A DNA stretch of 64,000 nucleotides from Epiperipatus broadwayi (Eukaryota; Onychophora; Udeonychophora; Euonychophora; Peripatidae), in assembly GCA_028023455.1 (NCBI GenBank), contig JAQFVV010013302.1, positions 1-64,000 of the forward strand. Reading direction: 5' to 3'. Positions 26,091 through 37,790 of this stretch are shown piece by piece (within the stretch, counting starts at the first letter, position 1; every line of letters begins with the position of its first letter). The position numbers were made by a program, and so were the translations under genes. Below the pieces are notes generated by a model. The model worked only from the letters and a program-made list of their open reading frames with translations. It did no database searches and was not told the DNA's origin.

Positions 26091-26949
26091 TTTTCCACAA
26101 ACTCCTTTCTTTCTTTACTAAAAACACTCCACACTAATAGATCTTCTTTTCTACTTTCCTGACTTTTATTTTTTTATCATCCAACATTAATACCTGTAAA
26201 CTTTTCAGAACATGACTGGCAATTAAAATTGAATTAAACTTGCAAAGTCAACCAGTATTCAAACTTAGCAGCCCCATTAAATTACTTTTAAAATTCATCA
26301 CAACTGAAGCTGTCCTTTCAGATATTTATATTTAAAAATAAACATTATAGAATTAAACTCTGTAGGATCATAGTTCACATTTATAAACATCATCAAATCT
26401 ATCATAAATTTTTATAGTAGGAAAAATAAGCCCCCAACTAGATTAGTAAAAGAATTGGATACCATACATCGCCAACTAAAAAATATTTCCCCTTCAACAA
26501 CATCTATTCCTTTAACCATAACTCTCAAACATAAATACAAACACACACACACACACCAAATCTTGGCTAATTATCTATATATTAAAAAGTCAAAAATATA
26601 TATGGCAGATTCCCATAATTGGTCAAAAGAATATATACAATAGGTTCTTAGTTATAAACCAAAAGCAGCAATACTATCATCCATTTTGAAAGATTCAAAT
26701 GTGATAACTGGAAAAAACATGCTTCCCCTTATATACTAATTACTTTAAATCCAATTTTAAATTTATTCCTATCCCAAACTTTCCCATTTTTTAACTGGTC
26801 ATTATATTGAACATCACAGAATTACTAAATCTGATATTGCTTTCGAGTTAAACAGCATTCCTGATAATACTCATTCAGGATCTTAGCAATACCAATCATT
26901 TATTCAAACAAATCCACATAATTCCATAATTTTATCCTATCTTTAGGGT

Positions 26950-27545
26950 TCCCTCTCTGAAAATAATATCATTCTTTTCCCCTTGGACAATCTTAGACCC
27001 ATAGCCATGTTTCCACTCCTTATTAAAATAGTTGGAATCTTTTAGCAAAGATAAAATCCAATTATTCTTTCTTCCTTTATTATCAAAATTTCACTTTGCA
27101 AAAAAAGGGTTTGGCTACTTCATCAGCAGCTGCTCTGTTTTAAGTAATAATAGACTATATTATGAAATGAACAAAAACAGGGCTGATTACTGTGAAATTG
27201 GATATGAGATCTGCATTTGACTCAGTTCCTATACTTATTAATCACTACAACTATTTCAGGAATATAATATACAATGCCATACCTCTACATACTGGCAAAT
27301 TTACTTACAAATAGAAAAGTCTGCATAACTCTCAATGGAAAAATACACCCTGGATTTCATCCACATAATTTTATTCCTCAAGGCTCTCCTTTTAGATCTC
27401 TTCACAACTTATATCAATCCCCTTTTTTTGGAAATAGCAAAATTTTAGGAATACATATTCCTATAATTAACCAAACCAATAATCACATTTCCTATATGGA
27501 TGACTTAGTTATTTTTCTTCCATCAAAAAAAAAAAAAACTTTTCT
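26950..27545 (+). pseudogene. LINE reverse transcriptase relic
   Basis: Successive RT motifs appear in shifting frames: NLRPIAMFPLLIKIVG near 26990, motif A VKLDMRSAFDSVP near 27193 (catalytic Asp present), LTNRKVCITLNG and FIPQGSPF near 27310-27390, and motif C YMDDLVIFL near 27495, where Met replaces the usual Ala beside the DD pair. Frame changes and a run of A at 27527 destroy continuity, so it is a dead copy. Confidence 0.75.
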
Positions 27546-27929
27546 TACTTGACACTGTTTATAATAATTATACTAGTAATTTTTCAATCCACTTTTTAAA
27601 AAAAAATCTTCTACTTGGAATATTCTTACTGGTAAGACCATTCCTCCTACTCCTCATAAATTTTTAGACTTCCCAATGCATCTCTCATATAAAGCAATGA
27701 AAACTGTTATTTAGAATCAGCTTATTGTTTCAGTAGAATCCACCATTATAGCATCATCCAAAGCATACTTTTCAATATATGCTAAGGCATCACTAATCAA
27801 CATTTTAATATTTCCTAAAATTAATTATTTCTTATGTATTATTAAGTTTACTTCTTTATTAAAAAAATAGACTCCCTTATCATCCAACTAATCTGGAATA
27901 AAAAAGCAGTAGTGCTAAGCATATGAAAA

Positions 27930-28460
27930 ATGCAAAAACATATTAAATTCAATGGTCTCTCATCACATGGCAATTCTACATTTTATCTTCAGAGAGCCAT
28001 TAATGAAATGACTAAATTAATTAGTTTCTTCCCTAATAGTATGATTCTTGATAACCCTACAGACACTACATCATCCATTAACCATAATTTTATCAAAACC
28101 TCAATAATTCTCATAAATAAATACATTACTCTTTCACATAATCTATTTCTAAATAAAATTAACTATTGGCAAACATATAAAATTAAAAATAATAATAGCA
28201 TATCAAATAATAGTCAATATTTTTTGTTATGTAGTAACAAATACATTATAAAAAAGTTCAGATATAGATATTGGCACTTGGAATCCAAATATCTGAAGTT
28301 GCTAATAAAAATAAATGTCAAAGTCCTTATTAATAATTATTTTCTTTTCTACAAGTGTCACCTCACAAATATAAATCTATTGTGTACCCTCTGTCATAAA
28401 AATGAAAAAAACATTAGAACACTTTCTTATGGATTGTTTCTCACTTCTTTCTTGTCATAA
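27930..28460 (+). pseudogene. LINE ORF2 C-terminal relic
   Basis: A 176-codon open frame with a CTLCHKNEKNIRT motif near its C-terminus, resembling the C-x2-C-type element that follows the RT in many LINEs. It begins with an ATG but follows the RT closely, so the start is almost certainly internal to the old ORF2. It ends shortly before the presumed 3' end of the LINE. Confidence 0.5.
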
Positions 28461-28856
28461 CTCTTATCAAAACATGGTTTATTCAAACTTACTAACAATC
28501 TTATAAAAAATAGACAAAATGGTTCCTTTTTCAATATAAGAATTACCACATTCATTCTTTTCACACTCTGGAAATCCCACATATCACAAAAAATTAAATA
28601 ACATTAAAACCAAAAATCAAACCCATACACCAGCTTATATTTTGCAGCTATATGGAATCTGATTTCATTAACAACAATCCTGTGAATTGACTATTGAATA
28701 TACTAATTAATATGCACTAAAATATATATTGAATATTGTTCAGCTGTATGAACATCTATCTTATTGCTTTTCTAGATGAAATCTCTTTTGTTTCAATAAG
28801 ACTTGTAAATAATCTCCAATGGATATAGTAAACCTAATAAAGTTAATTTAAAAGTC

Positions 28857-28950
28857 AAGTGTTGGTGGCCTAGTGGTTAGCATAGCTGCCTTCCAAGCAG
28901 CTGGCTCAGATTTGCTTCTCAGTCAACGCTTTGACATATAAGTAGAAAAA
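28857..28950 (+). repeat. tRNA-derived SINE, copy 2
   Basis: Head GTGTTGGTGGCCTAGTGG (A-box) to TGCTTCTCAGTCAACGC (degraded B-box), followed by TTTGACATATAAGTAG, the tail shared with the copy at 56746. The anticodon-arm region reads GCTGCCTTCCAAGCAGC. A dispersed repeat, not a functional tRNA. Confidence 0.75.
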
Positions 28951-29137
28951 AATATTTCTGCTTGTAGTTTACTTTTCATTTTAAAAATTATTTTAATAGA
29001 CTCTCTCCCCACTAATAAAGAGATTGCTGTAAATTATCATCTGTATATATATATATTTTAAATTTTCAGTTCAATAATAATTGTAATTTTAAATGTATAA
29101 CACACTTTTCTTTTACGACTGTAATTTATCAACATCT

Positions 29138-30274
29138 GCGCTTACATGCTATAGTCAGAAAAGTTTAATATTATACTAAGTTCATATTTATTGAGGGTTA
29201 TTGTTTTCAAGGGTAAAGTATGTCCTCATATTCATAGCATTAATGTATTCATAGTAAAGTTTATATCCCTATATAGGTATAAGTTTACTGAAATTCATGC
29301 AAACCGTATTGTCCACTTCTTAGAGAGGAAAAAACATGATTCTTTCCTATTTATAGCATTAGGGTTGCTAGCTATATGCCAGGCATCTTTAATTTTCCAC
29401 TTGGATGCATTTTTCTCAATGCATGCAATGTTGGTGGCTATGGGCTCAAATGTGGGGACCATTGCTTGTTGGTACTCAAAAAAGATTGACTCATATTCAG
29501 AATTATTTATGGCTTGATTTTAGAGATATTTGTGTTGAGATATCCTTGTAGAGAGACATGCTTGATTCACCATAATATATAGCCCTGCATCTTACCTGGG
29601 TCATGCAATTTTATATATAGTGTGTGGAGTTTGTTCAATATGCAGTCTGTCCTTAGAATTATTTCTAAGCCTATTTGTTGTAGGAGGAGTACAAAATCTT
29701 ACTTGATGTGTTTTTGGGCAAACTTTATTTGTATTTTTGGCTATCCATTGTATATGTGGGATCAGTATTCAAAGCTTGTTATCCTTGGGAGAGTTTATTT
29801 TATTGAAAAATTGTTTAACTCTCCTTATGAAGTCAGACTGCCTGAAGCCTATCTCATTTAGTTTTTCAGATATTGCTCAATGTTTTATTTTTGATCAGCT
29901 TTATTACTTGCATAAGTAGTGGTTTCTGTAAAGAACATAAATCAATCTTCCTTGAGCACCAACATGCAATTTCCACATATTTGAGCCTGTAACTGCCAAC
30001 ATCACAGGCATTGAGCAAAATGACTCCAAGTGAAAGTAGCTAACAACCCTAATGCTATAAATAGGAAAGAATCATGCTTCCCCCTCTCTACAAAGTGGAC
30101 CATATAATTTGTATAAATTTAAATAATCTTATGACCTATATAGAAATATAAACGTTATTGTGCTTACCTTAATGCTATAAATATGAGGACATACTTCTCC
30201 CTCAAAAGTGCTAAGTCTCAATAAGTGCGAAGTTACTATAATATTAAGCTATTCTGAGTATAGCGTGTAAGCAC
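29138..30274. mobile_element. Fold-back element with ~350-bp inverted arms (1.14 kb)
   Basis: Arms about 29138-29510 and 29927-30274 are reverse complements with moderate divergence. The termini are GCGCTTACATGCTATAGTC and its partner GTGCTTACACGCTATACTC. Landmark shared segments include AGTATGTCCTCATAT and TTCTTTCCTATTTATAGC. The 400-bp centre has open frames of 60-80 codons without recognised similarity. No target duplication was identified, and the superfamily is unknown. Confidence 0.75.
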
Positions 30275-30897
30275 AAATACTGAATAATAATTAAAAATTT
30301 GAAATATAATCTAATGTACAAGTAATAAATTACAAGAAACACAATGTATTTTAATTTGATTATAAAAAAAAATATTTCTAAAAGTATTTGAAAAATGCAG
30401 TAACTTGCTTCTAGCAAGAATTCATCATATTTATAGAATACTGTTATTTAAAAAATAATCAAGTGTCTTATTGCTCCGGAGTTTATAATAATTACTAGAT
30501 TATTAATAGCAGACCTGGAAATGTTCAGCTCCATACTCTGCCGTTTTACCTCTGGTTTAAACTAGTAATGGAAAAACTTTCTGAACCAAGATCCATATAT
30601 TCTATTGTAAGATTTCTAGTGGGTAGCATATGAAAAAACATTTTTACTTTACAGTACATGAGGCAATCCTAGTGAAGAAAGTTATTGGCATGCTGAAAAT
30701 CAATCTTCTATTTGTAATACATTTTCATGAAATAAAGCTTTTAAAATCCATAGTAGACAATTTTAGGATAATGTGTGTATATAGGTGCATTTGTTCATAT
30801 GTAACCCTACAATCAGATGTATATTATCTAAATAGATTTAGAGACTTGTCACATAATACCAAACATGCTTGTACATTTCTGTGATAAAATAAAATTT
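30275..30897. other. No gene recognised
   Basis: A+T-rich DNA. An 84-codon open frame (30630-30884) has no recognised similarity. Confidence 0.45.
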
Positions 30898-30978
30898 CAT
30901 GCAAGAGCCATGGCCATACAAATCATTTTGACGACCACTTGTGGCCTTTGGGCCATAGTTTGGCCACCCTTGCATTAG
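30898..30978 (-). repeat. hAT-type element end, fragment
   Basis: On the minus strand the segment reads CAAGGGTGGCCAAACTATGG then GCCCAAAGGCCAC, a typical terminal sequence of non-autonomous hAT elements. No second end was found nearby, so this is a single-ended relic. Confidence 0.5.
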
Positions 30979-32004
30979 TTCATTCAGAGTTGCTAATAGA
31001 ATTTTTTTTGCTTACAAAGTTCATAATAAGTTTAAGCATCAAAAGTACTAAAGCTCAGTTCATGATTTATGGACCCGAGTTCTAGAATCTGTGTAAAGAA
31101 AAATTGGCATTGATCTGCTTAAACTGATTTATAGAAAAAATATAAATGTAACGAATTTATTATTACTATCAAGTTTCTAGCAATTTCAATTCTGATGATC
31201 AAATGAATATCTAACATATCTTTAAGTTTTAGATTAGTATACAATATGTTGATAAAATCCACCTGTCACTTTTCTCATCCTATTCCTCTTTTAATATTAA
31301 CTTTTCTATATTATACACCATTCTAATTAATTAGATTTTAAGATAATATGGACAAATTAAAACAATTTCATTCTGCATTTTGATCACTTGTTTGAATAAT
31401 CTGGATGAAATAAAAATTCAGATTTGATTAAACTGATTAAACAAATGTTTGTAAATATTAGACTTTCTAATTTAAAACTTATCAAAATACGTATATGAAT
31501 TTTATTTTATTCCTTTATTTTTTTAATCATGTTTTAATTTTAAATAAATAAATATAATTTTTCCTATAAAGATAATTAATACTAGTTAAATTGTTTGTAT
31601 ATTTTTTAAAAAAATAAGTTTTTTTTTAATTATTTGAACTTATTTATATTTAGTCTTATCACAAAATTTTTTTAATTTGATGTTTTATTGGATTTTTAAA
31701 AATATATTAAAAATAATGACTACTTTTATCTACATTTTGAATTAGATAAATGCAAAATAAACCACAAGAAATTAGATCAAAAATTTTTATGTAAGCATAC
31801 ATTCATTCAAATCTAATTCACATCTTTCATAGAAGCAAACTAGTACAAGTTTGTTTCAAATTTATTGCAATATATATATATATAATGAAAAACATTACTT
31901 TGTAATATTTCAGATTGTTTTCATTTACTTCATTTTGGTTAATGTTTTTATTTTGTAAATTGGGATAAATTTAATAAACAAAAACAGCTTAATAACTATT
32001 ACAA
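30979..32004. other. No gene recognised
   Basis: A+T-rich DNA without a supported feature. Confidence 0.5.
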
Positions 32005-32101
32005 AGAAATCAAGTCATATGTCATATGACCTAATTTAACAAGCTTGTATTACAAATGTTATATATAGAGCTTGCAAATATGCTCTTAACAAGTTTTGTA
32101 G

Positions 32102-32158
32102 AATATCCCCAACTCCAGACTGGTTTCTGCTACTGGCTTCCTCAGTGAGGTGCTAGGA
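32102..32158 (-). ncRNA. Hammerhead ribozyme motif, family C (core intact)
   Basis: On the minus strand: stem I 5' side ATATCC...CCTCA, core CTGAGGA (32145-32139), short stem II GC-CAGTA-GC, GAAA (32127-32124), ACCAGT as minimal stem III, C17, then TGGAG...GGATAT, which can pair back to stem I. All core bases fit CUGANGA/GAAA/UH. Stem II is only two to three pairs, so efficiency is uncertain. Confidence 0.65.
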
Positions 32159-32569
32159 TATTCAAGCATTAGATTAAAAATAACAGGACAAGCCCAGCAC
32201 TTTATCTAATGAACAACTTATTAAGTTGAAAATCTGAAATTTTCAGACATTTACATGTCTTCCAATCCAGCTATCTAACTTAAATAGCCATATGGAACTG
32301 AACCAAGTTCAGATATACCATATATTAATAACTTTAGCAATATAAAATCACCAAAGCCTTAATAGCAAAAAATAAAATTATAAAGAAATCAAGTCATGTG
32401 TCACATGATCTAATTTAATAAGATAGTATTACAAATGTTATATATAGTGCTTGCAAATAAGCTCTTAACAAGCTTTGCAGAATATCCCCAACCCCAGACC
32501 AGTTTTAGCTATTGACTTAATAGTTATCCATTAGATAAAGTGCTGGCTTGTCCTACTCTAATGCTTGAA

Positions 32570-32630
32570 TATCCTAGCACCTCACTGAGGAAGCCAGTTA
32601 CAGAAACTGGTCTGGGGTTGGGGATATTCG
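32570..32630 (+). ncRNA. Hammerhead ribozyme motif, family C (core intact)
   Basis: ATATCC and CCTCA precede CTGAGGA (32585-32591); then AGCCAGTTACA, GAAA (32603-32606), CTGGT, C17 (32612) and TGGGGT...GGATAT. Stem I is extended (UGGGGU/ACCUCA plus GGAUAU/AUAUCC). Stem II is weak in this copy. Confidence 0.6.
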
Positions 32631-32669
32631 GCAAAACTTGTTAAGAGTTTCTTTGCAAGCTCTATATAT

Positions 32670-33296
32670 AAAAATAGATTAAATCTTTACTTTTATTTGA
32701 TAGTTAAACATTTTTTTATAAAACAACACACACACACACTCACCCAAGGTTGACAAAGCTGTTTACTATTGTTCAATCTTTTTTTTCTATACTTAATATA
32801 TTTTATATTGACTTTTAATTATTAATAATTACATGTTTTAGTCTTTAAGGGTCTTTTGCAATATTTGAACATCAGAAGTTAAAGTTTGAATTTTAATCTA
32901 TTTAGCCCTCACTCTTAACACTAAACTTTAATTAAAAACTTGGGACACATATTGAAAATGATAGTGCTCAAATATTTAAAATGGATACCTAAATGAGTTA
33001 GTAATTATAATGGTTCATTTTAAAAATGCTTTTATAAATCATTTAATACTTGTGAGCAACCAAATATATATATAACAAGCATCTTTAATAATAACAAAAA
33101 ATTAAACACTTATTTAAAATATATTTTTCAAAGTTAAGATGCATTATGGTTTAATTAAAAGTGCTTAAAAATTACAGTTGTTTTCATGATATTCCTTAGT
33201 ACATTTTTGTTTTATTTTGTAAGAACTATTTCTAACAATATGAGACCATTTTCATTATCCAAATGTTTACAGAAAAAAAAACACATATAGAAACTT
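32670..33296. other. No gene recognised
   Basis: A+T-rich DNA with a short (CA)n run near 32728. Confidence 0.5.
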
Positions 33297-33415
33297 ATAT
33301 TGATACAAACAGGCAAAACTCACTATATATATTGCCACACATAGCAAGCTAGAGTAATCAATGGATTCCAGAAGGCTTGTGCATAAATCCCCATCTAGTG
33401 CCTACTCATCCAATA

Positions 33416-33457
33416 TCCCCAGACTAGTTTCTGGCTAATGGCCTTCATCAGTGAGGA
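33416..33457 (-). ncRNA. Hammerhead ribozyme motif, family A (core intact)
   Basis: Minus strand: TCCTCA (stem I), CTGATGA (33451-33445), A-GGC-CATTA-GCC-A (stem II), GAAA (33431-33428), CTAGT (self-complementary stem III with the preceding A), C17 at 33422, then TGGGGA, which pairs with TCCTCA through six pairs including one G-U. Predicted cleavage lies between 33422 and 33421. Confidence 0.75.
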
Positions 33458-33509
33458 GCCTTGGATCTAAGAGCACTGCACCTAGAGCTTGCTGTGTGTG
33501 GCAATATAT

Positions 33510-35666
33510 TATAACGATCCGGAGACTTTGAGCTTAACGTCATCTGCACTACAGGGCACCATCTAGTCATTTGAACCTAGAAAAATTTATATAGTAGGCA
33601 GATACGTAAGTTAAAAAAAATATTTATTTTATATATTTTGATTCCGGACATTATCCCATTGTCACTAGCTCAGTGGAACAGCAGAGATTTATATTTACAA
33701 TAAATTCTTATCTAAGAATATTTTAAAAAAAGAATAAAATAAGCCACTGCCAGTAATTAACATACAAACATTTATTTACGCACATATATATAAAATTTAA
33801 CATTTTTATTTTAGTATGTTTATTTTAGATTTTAATTTGATTTTAGAATTTAAATTTACATTTTAATTTTTATAATATTATAAGTTTACATTTTAATTAA
33901 GTTCGCACAGATGGATTTATGAAAGTTTGTTTTATAATGTTGAGTATAGATTGGTTACATAGATTACACAGTCAAAAACATTTCAAAATAAACATAAATG
34001 ATCAAAATACAAAGTCATTGATACCGTCAATTGCATAGGGAATACAAGAAATCCAATGGTATTCATCGTAAGATACCGCAGAGACACCAATAACTTAAAA
34101 GACATCCGAATAAATACATTTTAGATACTCACCATAAGGTATCATTATTTACCGAATGTCTATATATTTTGATCAAATATGAAAACCAAAAACATAATTA
34201 ACCGATAACGAATCCATGCAAGCGTCTATACCCAACTTAAATTTAATGCATTTTTATTTAGAGTGTCGAGTATGAATAGACTACATAGATTTGCATTTGA
34301 AAGAAAATATTCTATCCTTATTTAACCTTAGGCCAAAAGTTCGCAGTCAAACTGGCTCCAATCCATCCGATACATTTATGTATTCAATGTAGCATGAAAA
34401 TACGACAACACAAAATATTATACTGTCAGGAATGTACATCTGAACAGTAAGTAGAGTTAGAGAAGACATTGTCTCTCTACCAACAGGAATGCTACATCTG
34501 TTGGTGAGTAGAACAATAAACAAAAAACTCCATAGGAATGGACTGCGGTCCTTTGCCGACTTACAAACCCATCCATAGGCAAACAGAAGGTGTGTGGCAT
34601 ATATATGCAATCCTGCCCATAGCGGATCTCATACTACATCTACTAATTACACAAATATATCCAATCCATTGAGCTAATTCAACTACGAAACGAATAACCT
34701 AAGATTACCCTCCCTTAAACTATATATATAACTTTACAAATCTATATAGCCATTCACGCCTGACTTAAATTTAACATTTATATAACTAGTTTAATGAAAA
34801 ACAGAAATCATAATAAAACTTAAAGAACAAATAAATAAATAAATGGAAATGATTTTACAAAAGAAATACATTAAATAAAATTATAACTAATTAATAAATA
34901 ACGTTGGTCAGATAGGATTCTATTTCTTATCAATTAAATACTGAGAAAGTTTATATTTTAAAGTTCTTAGTGTTTCAAAATGTTTTTAAAGTTCTTACGA
35001 TTTTTAAAACGTTCCTCTTTATCCATTGCATGCTGTTTGGAATCCACATTAAATCCCCCGATGATTCTGTTGTCCTCAGTATAAGAAAAGCGATGTTTCA
35101 TTTCTTTTATTTTTTATAACAACTGAAGGGATTGAAGAGTGTGTCTTTTCAATCCCTTATCCTTCAACTTCACACTAACACATATAGTCACATCTCATCC
35201 TAATCTATTATTCCACTCACTTTTTATAGTAGCCTTTCAGATCCAGTGGACATTACGTCATGACGATGTGATGGTTCTTTCGCTGAGATCCAATTCCATT
35301 GTTTTTCATTCATTGGCTATTAGTTTCTATTGTTTTCCTATCTGACCGATGCTTTTACATTTGACTAATTAAATTAATCATTTCCATTTTTTCGATAACA
35401 TTAATTAATTTGTTTTGTACAAACTTAGATATATTTTTATCTTTAAATCTTTACTGACAATTTAGTTTTAAATATTTTTTTCTTTTTTTTAATAAAGTTT
35501 TATTTTAATATTTTTTTTCATCTGTGCGATTATATAGATATGAGTTTAGTATAGAATTTTAATTTTCAATTTTTAATTCTTAAAAAAAAAGTTTTATTTG
35601 CGAACTTTTTATTTTTTTCATGTTTACTAATAAAAAAACAATGTAACGATGTCTGTGCCCGTTACA
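33510..35666. mobile_element. LTR-like or foldback element (2.16 kb), non-coding
   Basis: Begins TATAACGATCCGGAG and ends GCCCGTTACA, so the ends resemble TGTAACG/CGTTACA of long terminal repeats. The whole unit is homologous to 13456-15366 in reverse; shared landmarks include CTGCACTACAGGGC and ATTTGAACCTAGAAAA. No reverse transcriptase or protease frame is present. It could be a solo LTR or a non-autonomous element. It sits in a TATATA stretch of a family A repeat. Confidence 0.7.
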
Positions 35667-35747
35667 ATATATATTGAGTTTTGCCCATTTTAACAACAGT
35701 TATACACAAACATATGAGGTGGTGGTCATGTGATATATATTGATGCA

Positions 35748-36959
35748 TATATAATAGTTATGCTGGAAATAACAACGTAATCATGAATTTAATTTTTAGC
35801 CATCTTGAATTGCACTTTACAATCTCATAAATTTTTGAACTAATGAAAAAAGATATTAGACTGATTCTATTATACATATTTCATGAAAAAAAAACCCATT
35901 CATATTTATATTGTTCTTTAAAAAATGATACATAAAGATTCTTCTTTTGCAGATGGTTTTGTTTTGATTATAAATGAGTGTGAAATAAATATGACATTGT
36001 ATGATGTTTTCATTTCATAATTATATGCTAAAGATTATATATATGACAAAATCTTTCATATTAATAACAAAAGATAATGTAAATATTTATGAATGAATGT
36101 TAAAACTTACCATAAATAACTGTGAATTACAAGGAAAAGCAACAAATACTTCATAGCTAATGTCATAGCATGCTTTTCAGCTTAACATTAACATTCAGTG
36201 ATATATAAATTATAAAAAGCTAAACTAGTTAAAATAATAAATTATTTCAAATTCAGAATTAAAAAACCCACCAAAATTAAAAATTTATGAATAGTGTCTT
36301 AGCAATAATGATACTATTAATTTTTAAATTCTGAATTTGTATAATCATTAAGAAAACCAAGGTACTTTCATCTATTATATCTGAAGTTCATTATGTTGAT
36401 GGTATCATTCTCAACATCAATATTTTCAAACATTATCAATCCATGCAAGATAAATTCTCATTTAATTGAAGCACTTTTCTTCTTCACATTATTCTATAAA
36501 ATTTATTACATCAACATGTGATCTAAATCTTTTATAATATTTTACAGCTCTAGCTAAAACATTAATTGCCCATCTATTATCACTTTTCCAATATGTATAG
36601 CCCAACTTCATTTCAATTTCTTAATTTTTTCACTGATGTCAATAATATCTGTTATCTCATCTCATATAATTTAACTTTTGATTCTTTATTATTATAGCAA
36701 TATAGATTTCTCCATATTTTATTGTATGTTCTAAACTACAAGTATTGCTCTTTTACAAAGTATATAAGCTTCAGATTCATGTATAACAAAAAAACTGCTA
36801 CTTAAAAAAACCTTCATGTTAAACCACATAAGCTTATTTCTTTTTAATATTAAATTATTTCTACCAAAACATTTTATTAATTCAAACTAAATTCTATGAT
36901 TAAGTTCATCCATTATATTATTATCTGTGTTAATAATCTAAAGTATCAGCATTATCATG
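35748..36959. other. No gene recognised
   Basis: A+T-rich DNA. A short inverted pair CAAATTCAGAATTAAAAA / TTTTTAAATTCTGAATTTG (about 36248 and 36320) may be a small MITE relic. Confidence 0.45.
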
Positions 36960-37790
36960 GTTTCATAAGTTACTTGAAACAACGACATTTAGTAGCCAAG
37001 AACCTTAGTCACAAATTGCACCAATCACTTCAGTTTGTTGTAACAACTGTGAACAAAATTTGAAATAACACTTTAAATACTAGACTGTTTATTCAATTAT
37101 CTGAAGAAAGTGATGAAGATTTCTATCGATTAGTTCTTCATACCAAAGTTCACTGGCTTTCAAAGGGTTTAAGTTTGATGAGATTTTTTTGCACTTTTTC
37201 AATCTGTTTACAGTCCTTGGAAAATGAGAGTTCCAGTTTAAAAGAAAATTTACTTAAGAGTACAACATATATTGCTTATTTAACTGACTTATTTGGCAAA
37301 TGTAATGATGCTAATTTTCAACTGCAAGGAGACAATTTGAATCTCATCAAAGCAAAATCAGTCCTATCAGATTTTGTTGCCAGATTAATGCTTTTCAAGC
37401 AAAATATTGGAAGATCTGAGCTTTCCCAGTTTCCCAACTTATCTAAGATAGGCACAATCTAAGAAGAAAAAATCTTGCTATATATCAACCATTAGGAGAC
37501 TCTTCACTTAGATTTCAAAACTAGATTCAAAGATATGCTATCATTGGGAATACTGGATTGGATAATAAATCTATATACTACTAGTGCCGAACCAAATATA
37601 GTTTTGCAAATGAGCTGATAGACATCTGCCTGAATGAGATCTCAATATACAATTCAAATAAGGGGGTTATTAAAAGTTTTGGCTACAAGACATTCCACTT
37701 CTGTACCCGGTTCTATGGACTGTTATACAAAAGTATTTGCTGGTATTTCCATTATTCTCAAATATTTTAAATAAATTTCAAACATCAACT
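36960..37790 (+). pseudogene. hAT (Buster/ZBED5-like) transposase relic
   Basis: Plus-strand translation in shifting frames gives, in order: LVAKNLSHKLHQ, NTLNTRLFIQLSEE, LVLHTKVHWLSKG and AYLTDLFGKCNDANFQLQG. These match the central catalytic part of ZBED5/SCAND3-type hAT transposases (typically REALVSK, LNSRLF, LLFHTEVRWLSRG, LNLQLQG). The longest surviving frame is 37175-37462 (95 codons), whose real start would lie upstream. Stops and shifts occur on both sides. No termini were located. Confidence 0.8.

Larger units (their letters stand above)
23380..28620 (+). mobile_element. Decayed non-LTR retrotransposon (LINE), about 5.2 kb
   Basis: In order on the plus strand are a gag-like region with a Cys motif, an AP-endonuclease region, a reverse transcriptase region and a C-terminal Cys motif. 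All are broken by stops and frame changes. The RT motifs resemble the Jockey/I type more than RTE, but the clade call is tentative. A family B repeat was inserted later between gag and endonuclease (24833-25313). Ends were not located precisely. Confidence 0.75.
32005..32669. repeat. Family C repeat, inverted pair
   Basis: Two inverted family C units. Left and right ends share GAGCTTGC and CTCTTAACAAG, and the motif ACAAATGTTATATATAG occurs twice (about 32052 and 32431). Each outer arm carries a hammerhead-like core, minus on the left and plus on the right. A third, internal minus-strand core at about 32480-32520 is degraded. Confidence 0.8.
33308..35736. repeat. Family A repeat split by a 2.16-kb insertion
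   Basis: The left part (33308-33509) and right part (35667-35736) together make a family A copy. The duplication is ATATTGATACA/ATATTGATGCA (33297-33307 and 35737-35747, one mismatch). The left part holds an intact hammerhead core. The insertion separates GTGTGGCAATATAT from ATATATTGAG, which are contiguous in other copies. Confidence 0.8.
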
